Both the position numbers and the translations under genes were made by a program. Shown one piece after another: positions 50,417-54,691 of a stretch of DNA of 54,691 bases. Numbering within the stretch: the stretch's first letter is position 1; each line of letters begins with the position of its first letter. The DNA is taken from positions 1-54,691 of the forward strand of contig JARYLR010000008.1 in the NCBI GenBank assembly GCA_029907545.1, given 5' to 3'. The notes under the pieces were generated by a model. That model saw only the letters and a list, made by a program, of their open reading frames with translations. It was not told where the DNA came from and made no database searches. Origin of the DNA: Candidatus Bathyarchaeota archaeon (GTDB lineage: Archaea; Thermoproteota; Bathyarchaeia; Bathyarchaeales; Bathycorpusculaceae).

Positions 50417-51589
50417 TTGAAAGACAAACCCTTGGTCTCACTAATCTCTGCAGGCTTGTCGAAGTTCGGCAAACTGGAAGGGCTTTATGCAAGAGAAATC
50501 TTTGCAGAAGCAGCCAAAGAAGCTTATGAACGCTGTCCAAAGCTTGACCCAAAAAAGGACATCAAAGCCTTATATGTAGGGCACATGGGCGAGTCCTACG
50601 AGCATCAGGGACATACAGGCGCCACTATGGCAGATTGGGCAGGCCTCCTTCATATCCCAGCCACCCGCACAGAAGCAGCGTGCGCTTCCTCTGGAGCAGC
50701 ATTAAGAACCGCACTGCAGGCTGTGCTTTCTGGGCTTTCGGATGTGGTGATGGTTGGAGGCGTAGAGAAAATGACGCATCGAAGCACTGCAGACGTTACG
50801 GAATATTTGGCGATGGCGTCGGATTTTCCGTTCGAACAGTGGCAGGGCATGACTTTTCCCGGACTGTACGCGTTGATGGCAACTGCACACATGCACGAGT
50901 ATGGGACGACAGAGAAAGACATGGCAACAGTTGCTGTCAAAAACCATTATCATGGAAGCCTCAACCCTAAAGCGCACATGCAGAAAGAGATAACTCTCGA
51001 AACCGCCATGACCTCGCGGGTTGTAGCTTGGCCTCTGAAGCTCTACGACTGCTCGCTGATAACCGACGGCGCAAGCTGCCTGATCCTAACAAAACCTGAA
51101 CTAGCCAGCAAGTTCACTGACACGCCAGTCCACATTGTAGGCAGCGGTCAAGCAAGCGACACCATCGGCTTGTACGAAAGAGAAAGCTTAACGTCACTAG
51201 CAGCTGCAAAGCTTGCGGCGAAGCAAGCTTACGAGATGGCTGACATGAAACCCGAAGACATCAATATAGCGGAGGTTCATGACTGCTTCACGATTGCGGA
51301 GATTATCGCCTACGAAGACTTGGGCTTTTGCAAGGCAGGCGAGGGCGGCAAGCTTGCTGAAGAAGGCGAGACAAGACTTGGGGGAAGAATCCCCGTGAAT
51401 ACCAGTGGCGGACTCAAATCCAAAGGCCATCCAGTAGGCGCCACCGGAACAGCACAAGCGTACGAGATATTCTTGCAACTTACAGGGCAAGCAGAGAGGC
51501 GTCAAGTCAAAGATGCTGAAATCGGTTTGACGCATAACGTGGGGGGTTCAGGCGCTACTGCAACCGTGCATATTTATAGGAGGGGCTGA
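50417..51589 (+). CDS. Acetyl-CoA acetyltransferase-type thiolase
   Basis: 390 aa with the full catalytic set: nucleophile Cys in TEAACASSGAAL (~86), HDCF (~290, NxE-type region EVHDCFTIAEI), GHPVGATGTAQ (His ~341), and HNVGGSGAT at the end. Of the SCP-x/archaeal type that pairs with a DUF35 protein; catalyses reversible condensation of acyl-CoAs, e.g. two acetyl-CoA to acetoacetyl-CoA. Followed one base later by the partner DUF35 gene. Could serve mevalonate synthesis or acyl-CoA degradation; no true HMG-CoA synthase is found next to it. Confidence 0.92.
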   Translation: MKDKPLVSLISAGLSKFGKLEGLYAREIFAEAAKEAYERCPKLDPKKDIKALYVGHMGESYEHQGHTGATMADWAGLLHIPATRTEAACASSGAALRTALQAVLSGLSDVVMVGGVEKMTHRSTADVTEYLAMASDFPFEQWQGMTFPGLYALMATAHMHEYGTTEKDMATVAVKNHYHGSLNPKAHMQKEITLETAMTSRVVAWPLKLYDCSLITDGASCLILTKPELASKFTDTPVHIVGSGQASDTIGLYERESLTSLAAAKLAAKQAYEMADMKPEDINIAEVHDCFTIAEIIAYEDLGFCKAGEGGKLAEEGETRLGGRIPVNTSGGLKSKGHPVGATGTAQAYEIFLQLTGQAERRQVKDAEIGLTHNVGGSGATATVHIYRRG

Positions 51590-51590
51590 A

Positions 51591-51992
51591 GTGAGCGGCA
51601 AAGAACAGTTCACCATAGAGCGACTATGTCAGGGTTTAAGTCAGGGAAAACTGCTTGGCGGAAAATGCGTGAAATGCAGGAAAATACACTTTCCACCTAG
51701 ACCGCTGTGCGACAAGTGCTTTTCAGACAGGTTCGAGCAAGTTGAAATCTCCCCAAATGGAAAACTGCTGACATATACAATCATTCACATAGCTCCTTCA
51801 CAGTTTCAAGCAATGGCACCATACGCCATGGGCATAGTGCAGATGGAAAACGGCTTAAAAGTGCCTGGCATGATCCGAGACGTAGCGGCGGACAAGATAA
51901 AGATAGGAATGTCTCTTAAGATCATGTTTGAGAGTTGCATACCGACGTCTAACTGGCCTCAGTGGCCAAGATACTACTTCAAACCGGCTTAG
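51591..51992 (+). CDS. DUF35 OB-fold/zinc-ribbon acyl-CoA protein (standard form)
   Basis: 133 aa. GTG start one base after the thiolase stop, with AGGAGGGG as RBS inside the thiolase gene. Zinc ribbon CVKCRKIHFPPRPLCDKC (~29-46) with four Cys, then the OB fold (LLTYTIIHIAPSQFQAMAPY). Partner protein of the adjacent active thiolase, by analogy with archaeal thiolase/HMGCS/DUF35 complexes. Normal length, in contrast to its paralogue at 49615. Confidence 0.92.
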   Translation: MSGKEQFTIERLCQGLSQGKLLGGKCVKCRKIHFPPRPLCDKCFSDRFEQVEISPNGKLLTYTIIHIAPSQFQAMAPYAMGIVQMENGLKVPGMIRDVAADKIKIGMSLKIMFESCIPTSNWPQWPRYYFKPA

Positions 51993-52033
51993 CCTTTCTC
52001 TGTATGCTTAGCAGACTAAAAATGATAGATGAT

Positions 52034-52738
52034 TCAGACTTGTGTTTTCTTGGCACGCTCTGGCTGCGTGAGCGTTTTCACTAGAGTCGGCACATCTGTC
52101 AGTGAAGTGATCAGGTAGTTCGCTCCAGCGTCAACCAGATCTTTCCAGTTGACAATTCCTGTTGGCAAGCCAACAGCGACCATTTTCAGTTCTTTGGCAC
52201 ATCTCATGTCCACCGCGGAGTCTCCTACAACGATTGCCTGATCTACAGCGACTTCCATCTTTTCTAGGGTAGCTTCTAAATGTTCAACATTAGGTTTCAC
52301 AAACCTCACTTTTTCCCTAGTGACCACAGCGTCAATCAGATGGGCCAGCCTGAAGCGTTTCAGAATATAACTAGTGGATCTCTCGCTGTTAATTGTGCAC
52401 AAACCTATTTTCAACCTCATGCCACGCAGCGTCTTCAACGTCTCTGATGCGCCTGGAAGTAAGCTTGTCCTCTTTGCTGCTTCTAGCTCATATTTTTCCG
52501 CAAGAGAAAACACCTTATCCCGTAGGTGGCCAACGGCTTCGTTGGACTTGCCGCTGTTTTTCATGAAAATCTCCGTCTTCTTCAGCATCTCAAATATGCT
52601 TTCGTCTGCCTGCAATACGGAGATGGGCAAACCTGCTCTTATAAGCAAGCTTCTAGCCTCTGCTCTCACAGCTTTGTAGTCCAAGTTGAAGCTGGCGATT
52701 GTTCCGTCAAGGTCAAAAATCACTGCTTTGACAATCAA
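52034..52738 (-). CDS. HAD-superfamily phosphatase
   Basis: 234 aa. All four HAD motifs: DLDGTIASF (motif I, nucleophile Asp ~9), LCTINSERS (II), Lys in VRFVKPNVEH (III) and VVGDSAVDM (IV). A helical cap lies between I and II (~20-90), as in phosphoglycolate phosphatase-type enzymes. It hydrolyses small phosphomonoesters; the substrate cannot be told. TTG start near 52738. Convergent with the DUF35 gene; no operon partner. Confidence 0.88.
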   Translation of the reverse strand: MIVKAVIFDLDGTIASFNLDYKAVRAEARSLLIRAGLPISVLQADESIFEMLKKTEIFMKNSGKSNEAVGHLRDKVFSLAEKYELEAAKRTSLLPGASETLKTLRGMRLKIGLCTINSERSTSYILKRFRLAHLIDAVVTREKVRFVKPNVEHLEATLEKMEVAVDQAIVVGDSAVDMRCAKELKMVAVGLPTGIVNWKDLVDAGANYLITSLTDVPTLVKTLTQPERAKKTQV

Positions 52739-52854
52739 CTTGTTTCCTTTCCTAATGTGAAACAGCAGATGCTTACTGTCATGATGAGAGATATTGTTTG
52801 CGGTTTAGGTAAACTGGATATGTGACTTTGCATAATATGCTGTTTTGATGAACC

Positions 52855-53079
52855 ATGAGTCTCGAAGAATATAAGAAGGAGAAGCTTTGGCCGATTCTTG
52901 TGGAAACGGTTCACGCCCTTGTTATGTATACGAATCATAAGGCTTACACCCGAGAAATGGTTCTCTCAGAAAAACCTGAGATAGCTCATGCTGAGTTGGC
53001 TGCTAGACTCAAAATCCCCTTGGGTGAAGCGTTGGTAATTCTTTGCGAGCTGGCAGAGGAAAGAGAAGCAAAGACATGA
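52855..53079 (+). CDS. Small helical protein, 74 aa
   Basis: Sequence begins MSLEEYKKEKLWPILVETVH; the second half (AELAARLKIPLGEALVILCE) looks like a short HTH-type helix pair. ATG 52855 without a strong RBS; AT-rich CATAATATGC ~25 bases upstream could be a TATA box for a leaderless mRNA. Not recognised. Convergent with the ABC ATPase gene. Confidence 0.5.
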   Translation: MSLEEYKKEKLWPILVETVHALVMYTNHKAYTREMVLSEKPEIAHAELAARLKIPLGEALVILCELAEEREAKT

Positions 53080-53142
53080 GCGCGCTGGAACGGTGCAGGC
53101 TTTTTGGCGCCTAAATGGGCACTTTCAAAGCGTTTGGCAGTG

Positions 53143-54219
53143 CTAGGGATTGGCAAGTGTCTGCACACTTGAAGCCTTAAATGTCAGAAAAACCTCTGAG
53201 CCTAGGTCGAGCTTCATTTCTTTGAATGACTGTTTAGTTATTTGAACAGTAAAGGTCTTTCCGGCGTCAACTTTGAGCCTGACAATCGAATCTGAATCCG
53301 CCATTTCGATGATTTTGCCTTTGAACACGTTTCTTGCGCTGGACTCGATTTTTCTGCTGGAGAGTATTATGTCTTCTGGGCTTATGAAAACCGAAACATC
53401 GCCAGAAACGTCGGCGGCTGTCTGCAGTTGAACGCCGTTTCCAATGTTAACCACGGTAATGCCGTTTTTGGCGATCGCTGTTCCTGCGAAAGTATTTCCC
53501 TCTGCAGCAAAGCTTGCTAACGTCTTTGAAAGCTTGCCAAAGACTTCAGTTGGAGTTCCCGTGTCGCTTATTTTCCCGCTTGTCAACAATGCAATCCGAT
53601 GGGGAAGATTTTTCGCTTGGAACATGTTGTGCGTAGCTATTACTATGGTGGTTTTCAGCTCGCCGTTGACTGTGGCTATAACCTTCTCGATGTTGGCAAC
53701 GTTCTTCGGATCAAGGTTTGCTGTAGGCTCGTCAAGCAAAAGAAGTCTAGTGTTCAGCGCTATAGCCCTAGCCAAGGCTACCCTCTGCTGTTCTCCTCCG
53801 GACAGTTGGCTCACATACCTTCTTTCAAAGCCCTTAAGCTCGACGAGTTTCAATACCTTGCTGACCTTTTCAGCGATCTCGCTTCGGGAGATTTTCCTAA
53901 CTTTCAAGCCATAGGCAACGTTATCGTAAACTGAGGCGTCAAAAAACACTGTTTTCTGGAAAACCATTGTGCTTTCCATGCGTAGCCGCGTCATATTCTG
54001 TTCTGTCACTTTTCTGCCACAGAAGAAAACTTCGCCAAGCGTTGGTTTTTCAAGAAAAGCTAAGACTTTTAAAAGCGTTGTTTTTCCCGAGCCATTCGGT
54101 CCAAGGAGTGCCAATACTTCTTTTTCGTTTATTTTAAGGTTGATGTCGTCTAATGCCTTATTGTTTCCGAAGGTTTTCGTTACATTCCTCAATTCTGCTA
54201 TTGTCACCATTCTCTTCAC
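53143..54219 (-). CDS. ABC transporter ATP-binding protein for tungstate/molybdate
   Basis: 358 aa. Walker A GPNGSGKTTLL (~35), signature LSGGEQQRVALARAI (~138), Walker B LLLLDEPTANL (~160), and H-loop in ATHNM. Beyond the ~235-aa ATPase is a C-terminal region with a Mop/TOBE-like unit (FKGKIIEMADSDSIVRLKVD ... TVQITKQSFKEM), the regulatory oxyanion-binding part seen in ModC/WtpC. Starts 15 bases after the permease gene. TupC or WtpC are the closest names; which oxyanion is carried cannot be decided. Confidence 0.88.
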   Translation of the reverse strand: MKRMVTIAELRNVTKTFGNNKALDDINLKINEKEVLALLGPNGSGKTTLLKVLAFLEKPTLGEVFFCGRKVTEQNMTRLRMESTMVFQKTVFFDASVYDNVAYGLKVRKISRSEIAEKVSKVLKLVELKGFERRYVSQLSGGEQQRVALARAIALNTRLLLLDEPTANLDPKNVANIEKVIATVNGELKTTIVIATHNMFQAKNLPHRIALLTSGKISDTGTPTEVFGKLSKTLASFAAEGNTFAGTAIAKNGITVVNIGNGVQLQTAADVSGDVSVFISPEDIILSSRKIESSARNVFKGKIIEMADSDSIVRLKVDAGKTFTVQITKQSFKEMKLDLGSEVFLTFKASSVQTLANP

Positions 54220-54234
54220 CTCTGATTTAATACG

Positions 54235-54691
54235 CTATTGTGGAGATTTCTCTAGCGTGAAGAACAATTTCAGTTTGCGGCTGGCAATAATTATCATGTC
54301 TATTCCAAAAATTATGATCATTAACAGTATTCCAAGAGCCACAGCCAAGCCAATATCACCTCTTGCCGTATAGCGTGAAATCGCTGTTGTCAGGATATCT
54401 GTCGAGCCAGCGATGTTGCCGCCGACTAAAAGTGCCACACCTAACTCTGCTATCGCCCGATTGAAGCTTGCGATGTTAGATAAGAGAACTCCGCCTAGGG
54501 CTTCTCTCAAAACTGCTATTGTTGCTTGAGATTCTGAAGCACCTAAAGTTTTAGCCAAGCTCATTATCTCTGGATCAACTGCCTCTATAGCCGTCGCCAT
54601 TATGCTGACTAGTATAGGTGTTACAAGAACTGCTTCGCCGAGAATTATGGCAGCAGGCGTGTAAAGTAATCCCAAAAACCCCAGCGGCCCA
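54235..54691 (-). CDS. ABC transporter permease, TupB-like (5' truncated by window edge)
   Basis: Open frame running off the right edge, so the start is outside. Visible C-terminal ~152 aa: GLLYTPAAIILGEAVLVTPI, the EAA-type coupling loop ...LAKTLGASESQATIAVLREA, and membrane helices including LAVALGILLMIIIFGIDMII. The pattern GPLGFLGLLYTP is typical of TupB tungstate permeases. Forms a transporter with the ATPase at 53143; the binding protein would be further upstream, beyond the window. Confidence 0.85.
   Translation of the reverse strand, partial: GPLGFLGLLYTPAAIILGEAVLVTPILVSIMATAIEAVDPEIMSLAKTLGASESQATIAVLREALGGVLLSNIASFNRAIAELGVALLVGGNIAGSTDILTTAISRYTARGDIGLAVALGILLMIIIFGIDMIIIASRKLKLFFTLEKSPQ

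Overview
The window comes from an archaeon. It carries an archaeal RNA polymerase block (rpoB, rpoA, eL30, NusA-like KH protein), Lrp, NikR and HxlR regulators, TATA-type promoters about 45-50 bases before start codons, GGTGA/GGAGG ribosome binding sites, and T-rich terminators. The unsplit rpoA, the B12-dependent methylmalonyl-CoA mutase set, the thiolase/DUF35 pairs and the dockerin-rich surface proteins best fit an uncultured TACK lineage, most likely Bathyarchaeia-like. The taxonomic call is inference.

1-15.9 kb: a cluster of secreted proteins all on the + strand. By eye they contain nine cohesin domains and four dockerins, with PKD, CARDB and InlB-like repeats. Two cohesin proteins and one large repeat protein end in a C-terminal membrane anchor. 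The cluster ends with a membrane-anchored, caspase/gingipain-like (clan CD) protein. It looks like a self-contained archaeal surface-scaffold system with no glycoside hydrolase beside it.

15.8-24 kb: small regulators and hypothetical genes, then a nickel/cobalt uptake operon (cbiM, PDGLE protein, thioredoxin, a 41-aa membrane protein, DUF2148). It diverges from nikR across a 28-base dyad of NikR-operator geometry. nadA follows.

24-26.1 kb: a small accessory patch. It holds a tRNA-Leu(CAA) with an apparent 26-base insertion in the D arm, a broken LAGLIDADG endonuclease gene, a 57-aa gene behind paired dyads, a frameshifted nuclease-like gene and a zincin-like gene. A large surface protein follows.

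28-36.3 kb: the RNA polymerase operon. 36.3-39.9 kb: a tightly coupled minus-strand operon of an Smc5-like ATPase with short arms, two partner proteins and a two-TM protein. This is the best candidate here for a poorly described SMC complex.

40-54.7 kb: regulators and small membrane proteins; a complete methylmalonyl-CoA mutase/MeaB/adenosyltransferase operon; an HxlR regulator divergent from a His/Cys-rich small protein; a ketosynthase-III-like protein and two thiolase-DUF35 pairs (the ketosynthase and one thiolase lack the nucleophilic Cys); a HAD phosphatase; and part of a tungstate/molybdate ABC transporter.

Two genes (25.1-25.7 kb and 42.0-42.3 kb) are each restored to one frame by adding one base to a homopolymer, and a third (24.2-24.9 kb) by removing one base plus reverting a nonsense codon. 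Assembly error and genuine decay cannot be told apart here.
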